Part shown: positions 29,967-43,133 of the stretch, piece after piece | How positions within the stretch are numbered: the first letter of the stretch is position 1 | Layout of the letters: each line of letters starts with the position of its first letter | From: Nitzschia sp. pyKryTriq1 | Taxonomy: Eukaryota > Bacillariophyta > Bacillariophyceae > Bacillariales > Bacillariaceae | Assembly: GCA_956465555.1 (NCBI GenBank) | Contig: OY101119.1 | Span: 2,156,629 to 2,220,628 of the forward strand | Direction of reading: 5' to 3' | DNA length: 64,000 bases | Position numbers and translations under genes: made by a program | Notes under the pieces: generated by a model | What the model was told of the DNA's origin: nothing | Databases searched by the model: none | What the model saw: only the letters and a program-made list of their open reading frames with translations

Positions 29967-32900
29967 TCATTTGCCTGTAGCGGCTCTCATGTCGTCGCGA
30001 TCGACGATTGAAATCATGCCATCGTCGCTTCCGATGAACAAATGTTGTGGAACAGGATTGAGCTCTTCGGGGGTGAGGCTAATGGATCTGACTGGACCGT
30101 GCCGACTCAAGTCCAGTCCCGATAGAATTTTGAGAGTCACCAAATCGCGAATGTAAACATGACATCGATCGCCACCAGTGACGAGGACTTCGCCGGTAAT
30201 TACCATGTCATGAATACGTTCGCCGGCGTCTGTCGTGTGGAGGCAAACGCCATTGATTGTGTACGTGTGAAGTAAGCCATCGCTCGTGTGGACCACCATT
30301 CGTCCGTGCTTGTCGAGCGCTAACTTGGATACGGCAACCTTTGTTTTTCCAGGCTTGGTCGGCGGCAGGATCCACCGTATGAATTCACCACGACTGAGAC
30401 TGTGCACGCAAACTTTTCCTCCCAGTGACCCACTCACAGCAACATTGAGCTCAGACGAGATATCAACGCAGGTGATCGGGGTTTCGTGCCCCCAAAGAAT
30501 GTGGCAGCAACTCAGGATTTGTTCGCCATCTGTGGTGTGCCCCACAGCAGTCTGGATGTACCCATCGGCCATTGCACTAGCCATGTCGGGGTGGTCAACG
30601 ACCCAAACCCGGCAAGTACAGTCCTCTCCTCCTGATACCATCGATCCCCCATCACTACCAACAGCTAAGCATCGAATAGGGCCTCTATGTCCACCATTTT
30701 CAACGCATTCGAGTTTCCATGCGTCTGTAGAGTGCACCTTGATGGAGTTATCCCAGTATCCACAGCTCACAATCAGCGAAGCAGCATCTGTGTATAGCGC
30801 ATCTTTTGCAGACACCAAGCGAGATGTCATCAAAGCTTTTCGGCGAATTTGGTCTTTCTCGTACCCTCCAAGAGTAATCGCAAATGACCAGTTGCCTACT
30901 GCAAACTTGTTTGAGCTGTCCTCCATAGTTTGGGGTGCAGCGGATCCTCTTTTGATGACAGCCCGAGAGTTGCTAACGGATCGATTCGGCAAGGCCCGAA
31001 GTTTGTCCGGTTTGAGTCGATTTTTGGTAGCTTTTGGGTACCACCTGAAAGTCCCAACTTTGAGATCAGCGTAAACAACAGTGATAGAGTCGGCCTGGAC
31101 ACTAATTTTGATTGCACTGCCACAGCCACCTTTCTTCCCGCCGTACTGTTTGCCTGGAGTATGACACTTCAAACGGACCGTCGATGACATCTGAAAAATG
31201 TAGGAGTAAGCAACAAAGGGGTTTCGAAAACGGAATAAAGCGTTTCACTCGCCCGAACTTACGTTGTTGATCATTGGGGCCCAACATTCTTCCGCGCTCA
31301 AGCGATGTGGGTGGGATTCCTTTACCAATAGTTGGCTGGGGGTCTGCCCAAAATTTTGAATGTGTGACTCTGCAGCTCGCCGATCCAGCTCGTCGGTAAT
31401 CTTATCAAGATCCACTGCTCCTTCGTAGGACAGATGGTGAAAGATATTGTGAGCAGCTTCCGCACCCGGCCCGCGCTGTTTGTACCCAAAGATCAGATCG
31501 ACCCAATGGTGCAGGTTTCTTGATACGTGTTCTGACTCCAGAGCGAGGCGATGGATTCGAACAAACTCGTGCGCGGATCCTTTTGCCCATGGCGGCAATC
31601 CCACATCGTTGATGACTCTACCTTTCTGCGTCTTTCCGAGGGGGAACTTATTTGTATTGAGAAAGGCTTCGGAAAAATGGAAGAATTCAGGGATGAGCTC
31701 TTTCACGTCAGAGGTCGACGTGTTGCAACTTTTCCAACTTTCCGCTAGATCAAAAAATAAGCGATCAGGACAGTCAAAACGCCCAGATTGGAGGTCAATG
31801 GCCATCGACGTGAATGGCTCTTGTCGGATAAGAAAGTGGAGGATGACCCCCGGTGAAGAATAATGGCTTCCGTATAGAAATCGTTCGTTCTCGGCGAAGC
31901 CGAATTGCTCTAACTCATTGAAGCGCTCAAGAAGTTGCGAAAGCCTATCTGGGTTCAGTGCACCGATTGGCTTTGTGAGATCTCGGTATACTCGCGAGTC
32001 TGCAAGATCGATTTTCTCGCTGGTGTAATCCGAGAGGATCCATGGAAACACGGGATATTGCGCAATGTCGTTGAATGTTCTGCCCGCCATTCTGTTGAGG
32101 GCCATGATGTAATCGAAATTCGAAATCCGGCGCTTCCTCCACAATTCGGAAAGATTCGACCTCTTAAAAATTGTCCGGGGGTTGAGCGATTTCGGCGAAA
32201 AGAGGATCGGCACCTTGCAACTATTTCTCAGTTTTGCGTAAAACCGGTTTCGCTCTTTGTGCCCAGAAGAAAAATTAAGAAATAATTCGTTGCAGTCAGA
32301 GAAAAAGAGTTCCAGTGCCTGTGCCCGAAGCATGTATCGTCGGCCGTGTACTTCCTTGAGTCGACTCAGGCGCCAGCGACGGTCCTGCTCGATTGCCGAC
32401 TGTTGACTTGGTCCACTATCGGTGAAAACGTCTTTCGTCACAGTGTTGATTTCCTTTCCTGTTTGATGGAAGTATATCCCATGCGTGGTCAACAAAAGTT
32501 TCCCTTCCACCTCGTATTGAAGCGTCACTAGCACCACAGAGTCAAATCGTGCGACGACAGACTCGCTTTCTGACCATATAAATGCTTTTGCCCATGCGTC
32601 AATATCGTCAACTGGACTGGAAGTCGCCACGTCATCTTCATCTATCTCGTCAGCAACAGTTGCGTCAAATTCAGATGCGTCCATTGTTGATGCTACCTGT
32701 GTGTCAGGTAATGGTTGACACTTCGACCCCGGGATCATATCTTCATCAATTTGGTCATCGGGGTCTTTCTCTTCTTCTTCCTCCGTCACCACAGTTTCGC
32801 CCAAGGGCACGAAAGCCTCAGCATTCCTTTTCATGAGTTCGGCTAGTTCTTGCTTTTTTCTAAGGCGTTCTTCCCGTTCTCTTTCTTCTCTTTCCCGTTC

Positions 32901-35900
32901 TTTTCCCATGAGCAGGTCATAGCTCGCTTCTTCATGGCTGTCGAAACATCGATTCCGAACGAGAACAGTGCGCCTTCCCAGGCCATCGGTGTAACGTGCA
33001 ACCTTCCAATGATTACACTCGTTCCAGATATCTGTGACTTTACGATCGATACTCCGCCAACGTCCGTCTGCAGCTTGGCTTCTCGCAGACAAGATCTTCG
33101 TGAATTCACCCAAATCGGTCGCGTGGCGCATGCTAAGTCTCTTAAGGGTTGTGTCCCCTTCGAACTCCATATCACGGACAGCTCCGGTCTCTGCCCATTT
33201 CCTTTGTGCCTCCAGATATTTTTCGAAACAAGAGTTCAATGATTTCTCGAAGGTCGTCGAGATTTCATGCGATTCCAAGGCAAGGTTTCTCATCGCCGTG
33301 ACTCCTTCCCCTTGATCATCCTGCTGCAACATTTCAGGCAGCAGTATGTCCCCCCTTTGCAGCACATTATGGAATCCGTTCACCCATTTACTCCCTAGAA
33401 GCGTGTGCACATACATCTCCTTCGGAGAATTTACATGTCCATGCATGTCATTTGGTTTCTCTTCGTTCTTATCCCTGATTTCAAGTGATTCTTTCAAAGC
33501 CTCGAATGCTTCAGACGACAAGCACGCACGAAGTACGTCATTTCTTTGATCCACAACAGTCACAAGAAGCTCCCGCATCTCGAGACAAACTCGTAGCAGG
33601 CGCCGATACAACTTTTTCCGAGCATCTTTGTCTCCAAATTCGATTTCGGAAGAAGCTGTTTCTAACTGAGACAGTAGACATTGAGAGCGCCTAAATGTTT
33701 GGTGACATTGCAAGACGATGGCCAGTATCAGCCTATCGAATGGTGCTGTGAGCTTGTTGAAAGCAGTCGAATATCCTTCTAGGGCTTCTGATTCACGAAT
33801 GAGCTCAAGAATCCAATGTAGAAAGCATCGCAGACGACTAGAACACTGTAGCAAGCTGACGCTGCATGGCTCAAGCTGATTCAGCAACAAGAGTGAAAGC
33901 CGGACAAGAGAGGCGAGTAGCGGCCCTTGTGCCCCGCCAATTCTTGATTCCGTATTTCGAACTAGCGCAAGCCCGTGCAGTTGTGAAGCCGGAAGGGCTA
34001 CATCAAGAGAGTCGGGAAAGATGAAAACGTCGAGCAGAGACAATGCTTGAGCTGCAAGATTCACACATATCCTTCGATTGACTCTTTTTTCCAGGCCACC
34101 CTCATCGTTTAATCCATCGTCTCCCACTGCGCTTTCCGAAGAATAGAAGGCAACCAACGTGTTTCCAGAGATATCGCGTAAGTCACTATCCACGAGACGA
34201 ATGCCATAACATCCTTTCGTTACTGGGTCGATGATTTCAGATATTTGGTTGTTTGCGTCAAAAAGCTCAGCCACACCGAAACTGATTAAATTAGAAAAGG
34301 TTAGAGATGAACACTGAAGCTTCTTCATAACTCCTCACACAAAGTGCTTACCCCAATCTTGAAATCATTGCAACAGCGATGGCACTTAAGCATCGAAGGC
34401 ACCTCCAGCAGTCTACAGCGGTCGGCATAGTCATTCCTTTCGTAGCGTTTAAAAGGATGGTATCGGTAACAAGCTTGGCACTTCTTTTCAGGAGAATGCT
34501 AGTTTCTTCTATTTTTGACGGTGCCACCCCGCTGGTAATTTTCTCGAGTGGAAGAACGCCAAATGTCGACAAATCGGAAAAGAGCTTTGTCATTATAAGA
34601 ACAAAAATCTCTTGACCATTCAAGCATATTCGCTGCAGGGAAGCGGCGTCCTCGATTGCCGTCAAAGCTTTCTCTCCACCGTGTCGAAAGAGGTTCGCGA
34701 GCAAAATTGCGTGTAGATCCAAGGCTAGATCCAGGCGACTACATAGAAGCTTGTTCTCGGCACTATTTTTGGGTCCGTGTCGCTGATGACCAGTTCCTGA
34801 GCTTGTATCACCAGGAAAATCATTCGTCGATTCTGTATCATTTCGCTTCGAGGTTGACATGGCGAGCTTTTCCGCAAGCTCGGAGGAGAGCTGAAATATG
34901 CAGGACTGCCAGTCTGGTGTCGAAGAAAGAGTTTCAAGGACACTTGTGTTTCTTTGTGAAATACGAACCAGATCCGACAACCATTGGTCAACGAATTCAT
35001 CCGGTAAGAAACGGAGAAGCCGCAAAGCAGTGTTCATTCCAAGATGCCCGCGCAAGGTTGCGTCGAAAGGCACGCTGGAATCTTGCATTAATGACTCAAA
35101 CCAAGTCCAATCTATCGTCAGACAGTCCAAGAGGAGGTTATCACTGGTGAGGAAACTGTCTTTCACAGAAGAAAACATGAGCTCTGAAGATTGATGTTTT
35201 CTCTCGAATACCATTGCTACAATGCTTCCCTGAGTCCAGCTGTGCATTCGATATCGGTGAGATTTCAACAAGTGCCACAAGAGCTGGTAGGCAACTCTTG
35301 ATGTTAACATGGAAGAAGCCTGTAATTTCGACATCATTGTTGGGCCAATAGATGCCAGACCTCTCCCAACATTCGAGTTCAACAAACCATGTCCGACGTT
35401 CGATATCAAAGAGATGGTATTTTCTTGTAGACTCCGATTGTCAGAAGGCTTAACTTTCTCCATGTCCGAGACAGCCACATTTTCCAGCGCGAGTGGTAGA
35501 TCTGGGTTGCTCCCTGTGACATCCAAATATGCAACGATACATCGGACACCGATAGCACGAATACGGTCACAGTAAGAGTTGACCAGCGTGCACAAGATCC
35601 AAGCTGCACCCGCTTGAGCACTGCCACAAACTTTCGCCAGATGTCTCAGGAAGTCTGGCGGCGACGGCTTCATTTCAAGCAGAAGAAGAATTAAAGCGGA
35701 TGCTCTCAGCGAGAATCTGTACTTTGCTTCCCTTTGGCCATATCTTCTCGAACTTTCAACACCGTCAGCAACTTCTTTTGAGGCTATTTCCCACTCCGAT
35801 TCCAAGTAATTGGAAAGCGTGTTGACAATGAAAGCCACTTCATCTGCAGTAGAGCCCACCACCATAACCTGGAATAAAATCGCGAAAAGAACTTCACACA

Positions 35901-38900
35901 CATGCCATCGCTCAGATGGCGAAGGCTTAGACCGAATATCCTCTAGATCCTGATAGTTTCTATCAAAGAGATCTGAGCGGTCCGTGGCTGTTTCCACCTG
36001 CTGAAAGTTGAGAATATAGAGGTCAGGGCGCAAATTTTGAATTTCATACTCGACAACTTTGTTGGACTCACTTCGACAAGGTCCACGATCACTTTCAAAA
36101 TCCCTTTGACACCAACGCAGTCACGTATCTTGTTTGGATACCGTCTTGCAACCGAAGATACGAACGGGAGAAGGTCTGGGAAGACCGAAATTCCGTGGCA
36201 AGGGCTACCAAGCCACAGGGGTAGATTGAAAAGGAGCCTCGAAAAGACCTTCGTTTCTAGACCAACATAGTGAGAACACGTCGATCGTAATTCAAGCATA
36301 GCGCTTGCAAGGCAGGACGAAAGACTTGGAAATATACAAGCTGATGAGACAAGCGATGGTGCGGGAAAAAGATCCATCCCTTCGATACCGAGCTGTTTGT
36401 TCGATTGCAATGCTTGTTCAAACATGTCAATCGCACCGCATCTCAGCATTTCTCGGGCATTTTGATTATGATCTCGTACAAGAGACGAAAGCAATAAGAG
36501 AGAATCGGGTACCGACGAGCAGAGCAAGCATCGTTGTAGAGTCTCATGCCCGTTGCTGGGACTTTGGGACCGGGACCATCCTTTTTCGACCCTGCCAGAG
36601 AGTAAGGAACCAATGATTGGCAATACAACTTGTATGCCTCCCAAGCTGCCTATAGTGTCTTGAACACCCTCAACTGTCCACTGCTGGACATTTTCTGGGT
36701 CCATACGAGCATGCGCACCACTGTGCAGCTCAAGCGCCACCGTCCCCACTGTCCGCTTTGGATCCCATACCAGGTAAAGACGCGAGTTGAAAGCATTTTT
36801 CGACAGCGGCCCATTTTCAAATGACTCGTCTTCTTCGTCAAGGTCAGGAGCCGGAGCAAACTGGCGATTGTCAGTACCCTCCACGCGATAGCTAAGCACT
36901 ACATCCTCCATATCGTCCCGGCGCATATCTAGGTCAAGAATTTTACTCCTTTTGACAATCTCGCCCTGACGCGCATCCCAATCACCGTGCCCAGAAGAGC
37001 GTCTCGGAAGAGCATTATTTGTGATCCCAGAAGTGATTCCATGAAGAGCTTTGAGTGTCGCATCTGATACGTTGTTGTGAAAAATATAGAGAGCACCCGT
37101 TTGGCCATCGAAGTTGGCCCCGAACGTCAAAGTCAAAGTTTTCGAGGACGATTCCTTGCATTCTGGGAATTTCAAGTTGTCCGTGGCCATCACTTTCCCA
37201 TCCAACATGACTGATAATTGCTCCCGGGGTCCTAAAGAAAACATGCCTTTTAGCCGAGACCTCGTGTGCCGCACTGCAACATGATACCATACACGCTCGT
37301 GTAGAATACAGTTGCTAATCTTGGCGCATTCCACAGGTTTTCCACCTTCCAAAATTGATATTGCCAGTACCGTTGCCGTTGCTGAACCAGTGTCTTTCTT
37401 CATTAGCGGCAAAAGCGACACTTCAGTACCATCGCCTGCGTCGTTGGTGACTCGAAGTAGAGTAGAGGACTCCTTGAAACTTTCGGCACGAAACCACAAA
37501 GCCACGCCAAAGTCATTCTTGAAAGGCCAGGACGACTTTTCCAAATTGATTGTTCTCACAATACCAGTTCCGGATATGAACGAGAAAAATGTCCTCGGGT
37601 CGGCCTTTCCCAGGAGTGACCTGGATGCCCCGGTAGCAGCCGTTCGCAATGCACGAATCAAAAGCAGCTGTGTCATCGGCGATGCGCTACTATTTGAAGC
37701 CAGGGCAACAATCCGTCGAAGCTCGCCAACGGCAACACCACTGGTGCATAGTAAACCCAAAAGACGCGTCGCTGGTCCCCTTAGATAATCGTACTTCAAA
37801 TCGTTCAAGATCGTTTCTAGTGAGTCAAGAACTTGTCTCACGGCTGATTTCCAGTTTCTCCGTAATCTCACTATTGAGTACATTTGGTTAGACTTCTTGG
37901 TTTCATTACCAACTCCCGAGATGGATTGGTCGGAAAAAGACGACTGATTCTTGAGTGATGCAGTTGAATTGGTTCGTTGACGCGATAGCATAATTTCTAG
38001 ATTCGTCGGAGAAGACCCAAAAGTCTGATCATACCAAGCGCAAGAATTCAAAATAGCCGCATCGTATTCGGCATCCGACTCGTTGGTTAATAATCTCAGG
38101 AGTATCCGGAACAAGCTCATGGCCCATTCCCGTGGTAGGCGTAGTAGAGGGACACCGAGGATCTGAACCAGTGTTGGTGATGGTTTGTTCACCACAACGT
38201 CAAAAGGCAATCTTACGGCATCGCTGGTATGTTTTCTCTCTTTATCAAGAATGGCTCTCACTGCGTCGATTGATATTGGAGGTCGGCAGAAATCCTTGAA
38301 AACAAGGTGTAGGAGCTGAGCTTCTGCTGGAAGATCGTCTGAAAAAGGTGCCGTTGGTATCACGAGCTCACATGAACGCAAAATGTCTACCAACGAGTCA
38401 CCTTGGGTTTCTGATTCCTCGTCAATTCTCTCTTCCCCATCCGTAGACATAATGGTCTCCAGAAAAAGAAGCGAGTCTGCTGTGACGATCCTGGACGTAC
38501 TTTTGAATTCTCCTCGCTCGCTAGTCCGCCTCTGCGAAGGAGATAGCACTTCATCCCAGGTCAAACTGCCAAATTCGTCGAACTCGCCAAGCGAGTTTGG
38601 CCGGTTGCTACTTGATTGATGCCGCAAAATGTCACTAGAGGAATCTATGTCTTGCTTCTGCAACTTTCCGTGGGGCATAACTTTGTGAGTGCCCGGACTC
38701 AACATCGCTGCTTCGAATGATGCTTCTTCCATGTATCGCATAGAGGCGTTGGAACCACTTCGACTTGGCATGCCTCTCTTTTTGCCCGAAGGAGAGACGA
38801 GATCCTCAGATCCGTTGCTCGACGCAGCGTCTTCATTCGACTCTGTAGAAAGAATACTATCCGACCGCTTCATAGCAATGGCATCAAAAATTGCCGCTTC

Positions 38901-39284
38901 TGTAGCCTCTCGAATCATGTCCGGATCCACCACCGATAAGTCATCGCCGTCGCTAGCATCCTTTTCCTTGTCGTCTCCACCTTCAGAGCTTTCATCGTCT
39001 GGAGCATCTGCCAGACGAATTCCTTCCGAGGTTGTCCGAACATGTCCAGTTGGCTTTTTATCATTATTATCGGAAGTCAGTAGGGCCTCCGGAGAATCAT
39101 CTCCTGCGTCGTCAAAGGCGGACAGCATGTATGCAAAAGGATCTGTACCACCAGGCTGCTGCTCTGCCGGTGCCGGTATCGACTCTCCTCCTCCTCCTCC
39201 TCCTCCTCCTCCTCCTCCATTGAAAGTGGAAGGCGGCTTGCGGCGTCTATCTGGCCTCCCCGCATTATTCAAATTGCCATCCAT
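29967..39284 (-). CDS. Giant BEACH-WD40 protein (neurobeachin/LRBA/LvsA-like)
   Basis: Four exons, 39284-36072, 36000-34352, 34281-31263 and 31190-29967, with introns of 70-72 nt and unbroken frame; 3034 residues. Read as one protein: an N-terminal disordered part with a poly-Gly run (plus-strand CCT repeat near 39186-39218), a concanavalin-like lectin domain in exon 1 (INLEKSSWPFKNDFGVALWF), armadillo-like helices, a PH-like BEACH-associated domain (about 2190-2310), the BEACH domain (about 2330-2590; WRKRRISNFDYIMALNRMAG, then YPVFPWILSDY and LPPWA), and C-terminal WD40 repeats (about 2627-3034). BEACH proteins are large scaffolds for membrane traffic, lysosome and contractile vacuole function. 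The exon-4 ATG and other internal ATGs make this look like three or four genes, but the splice sites join exactly. Confidence 0.88.
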
Positions 39285-40047
39285 TCTTTTTTATTTGATT
39301 TCCTTAAATTCCATTCAACGAAATTGGCGGTTCTTTCTGCAGGTATCATTAGAGTATACGAGCACCGATTTTCAAGTGCCCTCGCTTTTCTGCAGTAGTT
39401 ATGAAGCTTGGACTTCCAACGCAAGGCGCTTCGAAACTGGTTCGGTCGCAATTATACCTTGGCTACAACTGGAGTAAAAGGAGATTATAATGTCCATTTC
39501 CATTGTCAGCTGAAGGACGGAGGACCGAGACCAGTACTCGTATCTGTCGTATCGTTTCCGTCCCCGACCGCATACCGTATGTACCTGGTACAGTACCGCA
39601 TTCTACCTTCTCGACTTCGCCCTTCTTGTGCGTTTTATTTTGTCTCTGTTGGTGGCCCGCGTCCGTTGCGAAACCACTTTGGTTCGAATGAGTCGAGTAT
39701 AAGGTCGTCCAATTGGTCGAATTTTTTTAAAAAAATAACAGCGCCGGGATGCTGAGTGACGTCATCGATGAAAAATCAATCCGAGATCTACCTAAACCTG
39801 GTATCCGATATCTGATGCCATCACATCTTTTGACATCGGTGGCGGCGGCGGCTGGAATGCATGCGTGATGTACCGGTGCCACCGGTACAGCACCAGTCTG
39901 TACCTGTTACCTGGTACGTACAACCAATTAGAAGTAGTAGAGTTACACTTCTTTACACTCTCCACTCCATTTTCTACCTACCATACTGTACCTAATATGG
40001 ATACCATCTATCATCAACACCACAGCGTTAGTAAACCTTTCATCACT
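39285..40047. other. Divergent intergenic region, BEACH gene and AKR-like gene 2
   Basis: Contains a CRE palindrome at 39757-39764, a GTAC patch at about 39575-39600 and another at 39868-39920. The open frame upstream of 40048 (from 39865) begins in the GTAC patch and is treated as non-coding leader. Confidence 0.5.
39757..39764. promoter_or_regulatory. CRE-type palindrome TGACGTCA
   Basis: Perfect bZIP cAMP-response element, 284 bp before the AKR-like ATG and 473 bp before the BEACH ATG. CRE-like sites control CO2- and cAMP-responsive genes in Phaeodactylum; a role here is inference. Confidence 0.35.
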
Positions 40048-41058
40048 ATGAATGCCATATGGAGTATAAGCATTGCTATTCTACTTCTTATATCTCAATC
40101 TTGTGATGCACTGAACCCAGCATTGGATCGCCGAACAGCGATTCAACAAGCGGCGGCCGTGGCTTTGGGAACCACGACCAGCAGTTTGATTCTTCCAACC
40201 ACCAACGTTTTGGCTGTTGGATCTGCGTCGGATGCCCTCATTCAGCCGATTGCCACATTATCGGATGGCACCAAATTTCCACTTGCATCTTTTGGGCTAC
40301 AGATCTACAGCGACGATACGGCCTATAAATTGACGCTGACAGCTCTAGAGGTTGGATATCGCAACTTCTTCGCCAGCGTCCTCGCTGGAAATCAAAAAGG
40401 ATTTGCCCGGGCAGTCAAAGACAGCGGAATTCCAAGGAAAGAACTCTTCATCTGTGGGTCGGTCGTTTCGAATCGTGCGAATGGATTCGACAGTGCCAAG
40501 AAAGATACTTCAAAAGGATGGAAACGCAACATGGAAAGCTTCGCTGTCGGAGGAATCGACTACTTGGATCAGATTATGCTGGATTATCCAGGGCCCGACT
40601 GTCCATCTATTCAAGGGCAATGGGCATCCTTTGAAGAAATGCATCAACAAGGCTTGTCCAAGACACTTTCCGTGTCAAACTTTTCACCGGCCCAATTGGA
40701 TTGCGTATTGAAGAAGGCTACTGTCAAACCGGTAGTCAACCAACTTCCGTTCAGTGTCGCCTACCATCCTGGCAATTCCGTAGCCGAAAACAGTAAACGT
40801 GGTATCCTTGTTCAAGCATGGGCTCCACTGGGAGGAAGTCTCGGTGGTCGTTTCTCTTCCAGCATCAAGGGAACCTGTGCGCAGATCGGCAAGAAATACG
40901 ATAAGAGCAATGCGCAAGTAGCACTTCGGTGGATTGTTCAAAGTGGCGGTTCATTCACGACACAGAGCAAGAGCAAAGAGCATTTCAAGGAAGACCTAGA
41001 GATCTTTGATTTTGAACTCACGCCAGAAGAAATGACAACTCTAGATAATCTTGCATAA
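40048..41058 (+). CDS. Degenerate aldo-keto reductase-like protein, predicted thylakoid-lumen routed
   Basis: Single exon, 336 residues from the ATG at 40048; in-frame ATGs at 39865 and 39997 would only add a non-protein-like leader in front of the signal peptide. The signal peptide is IWSISIAILLLISQSCDA. It is followed by LDRRTAIQQAAAVALG and a hydrophobic stretch to NVLA, which resembles a twin-arginine thylakoid signal. The rest follows the AKR barrel (SVSNFSPAQL, VVNQLPFSVAYHP, NAQVALRWIVQ, LTPEEMTTLDNL). All four catalytic positions are changed: Asp to Phe108, Tyr to Ala113, Lys to Ser138, His to Asp179. It is therefore probably a pseudoenzyme or has a new role. Confidence 0.78.
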   Translation: MNAIWSISIAILLLISQSCDALNPALDRRTAIQQAAAVALGTTTSSLILPTTNVLAVGSASDALIQPIATLSDGTKFPLASFGLQIYSDDTAYKLTLTALEVGYRNFFASVLAGNQKGFARAVKDSGIPRKELFICGSVVSNRANGFDSAKKDTSKGWKRNMESFAVGGIDYLDQIMLDYPGPDCPSIQGQWASFEEMHQQGLSKTLSVSNFSPAQLDCVLKKATVKPVVNQLPFSVAYHPGNSVAENSKRGILVQAWAPLGGSLGGRFSSSIKGTCAQIGKKYDKSNAQVALRWIVQSGGSFTTQSKSKEHFKEDLEIFDFELTPEEMTTLDNLA

Positions 41059-41290
41059 TGTTTACCGTGCTAATGTAAACCCACGACAGACGGAGACGTC
41101 CCATCAATCCCCTGGCTCTACAGTAGAGAGATGAACAGTCTGTCCCTCTAGATACACGTACACCTATTCAGTACCGCCTTGAAAAGACTACAAGATCAAC
41201 ATGAAATTGACTCTCTAGTCTCTCTAGGAAGAATGAATCAATAATGAGCAAATGTGAGGCGAGTCGCCGAAGTGCTTCGCGAAAAGAGGT

Positions 41291-42121
41291 TTACTCCGAT
41301 CCCTCAAAGAAAAGTGAGTTGATCAGAAGATATGAGCCCAAGAGTAGTCCCTTTTGCTTCGAAGTCGCCCCCTTGGGGAAGTCGATTTCAACATAACTAG
41401 TCTCATTGTAAACATCACAGAATTGCTCCTTTGGAATCTTAGCCATCCTTCCTACGTACGGAGCATCGCCATCTGTTTGCTGTTGGTCAGCTGGGTAAAT
41501 TCTGCAGGGGATCAAGCAGCAGCCGAATGGGCAACAATGGCCCTCGACACAGCAATCGATACACATTCCTCCCAAGCAGGTTGGAGGGTGAATCTTGTAC
41601 ACTGTTTTATCATCATCATCATACACTTTCCATTGAGGAACACTGAACCGAACAGGCGGGGACACGTGAGACAAATCCATTATTCTTTCAATGGTCGAAA
41701 ATCTATTTCCTCTCTTGGTTACTTACAACCACCAAAATGTTTCTCTGACTTCACCAAGATCATCCTCTCCACTGAAAATAGTACCTTCTTGGTAGCAGCA
41801 GCACTTGCAAGCACACATGGGAACACGGCAGGGGCGGTTGAATTCAATCAATTCCGACTCGGAACCTGCCGCCTTGACAGTCATGTCGAATGGGTGATGC
41901 GGTGCACAGCAGCAACGGCACAGATATTCAAACTCCTCCTTGGATTCTGCGATCTTCTTTTCACCCGAGTAGTATCGGAAGTCTGACTTCGTAATGCAGC
42001 AGAAGGCTTCTTGCAACCAACCACGTCGATCGTGTCGGATTTCGATCCTCTCAACGTTGTCCAGTGTTTCGCTAAGGGTATTCGTGCCGCCCTCGCCGCG
42101 TTCCATTTGTTCAGTCTCCAT
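41291..42121 (-). CDS. Phospholipid scramblase family protein, copy B
   Basis: Two exons, 42121-41727 and 41642-41291, phase 2, with an 84-nt intron in the same place as copy A; 248 residues. A competing donor six bases upstream would shorten the protein by two residues, but the gtaagt site is stronger and keeps the length equal to copy A. Matching blocks: RRGWLQEAFCC, YLCRCCCAPHHPFDM, CACKCCCYQ, VPQWKVYD, HPPTCLGGMCIDCC and YVEIDFPKGA, then a hydrophobic helix (LGSYLLINSLFFE). Function as for copy A. It lies tail-to-tail with AKR-like gene 2 at 40048. Confidence 0.82.
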
Positions 42122-43133
42122 GGTTGCTATTGGGTAATTTCAAACGATATAATGGTCAATATGATTACAGGACCGTGTTGGGCTCATCGATTGTCAGATA
42201 ATGATGGTGATAGAGTCTCTCTCCCACTCTCGAACTTCAAACTTGTGATTTTGTTGACAAGGAACAAAACTGGCGGTAGCACCGCCATCCACATTTAGAC
42301 GATATCTTGCCAAATCTCTCGGTTGCTATTTAGAGACACGTGGGACCGATCTTGCACGACATCGTAGTCATCAGTAGAGTTTCTACAGCAGGAGTCACCA
42401 ATGGTCATCTGACGCTCATGACCGAAATCGAGAAAATTAGCTCTATGTATTCATGTCCCATTCTAAATTGGCCGCAATTATTAAAATAAATAATAATACG
42501 AGTAGTCTTTTGTTAAAATAAATTTAAAACTAGTAGTAAACATCATTATTGATTGAAGCGACGAAAATGATAGTTTCGACCTCAAAATTGTCTGGCGGTA
42601 GACTATCCAGTGTACAGTACGAGTACATCAAAAAGATGGCTTCAAATTCAAAACCATCTACTGGTAGCTAGACCCTAAGAGTAGCGTTGAGCTCCATGTC
42701 ACAAAGACGTTGCTGGATGGCTCATGTCCCATCAACATTCATTCTACCCATATCATAGCTACAATAATGCGGAGGTCTTGAGCAACGTCATGAAATTTCA
42801 AATTGGGTTGCATACCCGACCACTCTACTGTCGCGATCTTGTTTTATCCGTTGCGCAGAATTCGCTAAATCATCCATTTTAAAGTGATCTGACAACGAAA
42901 GAGCCACCATATCTTTTGCTCCTAATCTGGGATAGCTACGAGTAGTAGTCTAGAGACATTGAACATCATCTGATGTATCGATGATTCTTCTACTACAGGA
43001 GCTCATCTCTGCCAGTACAAGTATTATGCAGCACTTATCGTGTCTTGCCTACAACAAATCTCCGATACTCTTACATACAGTAAGCGTAGAAATCCATGTA
43101 GCAGTAGAATAACGCAGGAATATCCATTTTTAA
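42122..43133. other. Intergenic, AT-rich, no gene seen
   Basis: About 1 kb between the start of scramblase B and the end of elongase A. It is AT-rich around 42470-42550. I found no coding pattern or strong repeat. Confidence 0.5.

Noticed and set aside
29967-36033. WD40 protein, BEACH protein and helical protein as separate genes
   Set aside because: Introns of 70-72 nt with GT-AG ends join all four exons in frame, and domain order matches one BEACH-WD40 protein.
39865-40047. Longer N-terminus of AKR-like gene 2
   Set aside because: The added residues start in a GTAC patch and would put the signal peptide inside the protein.
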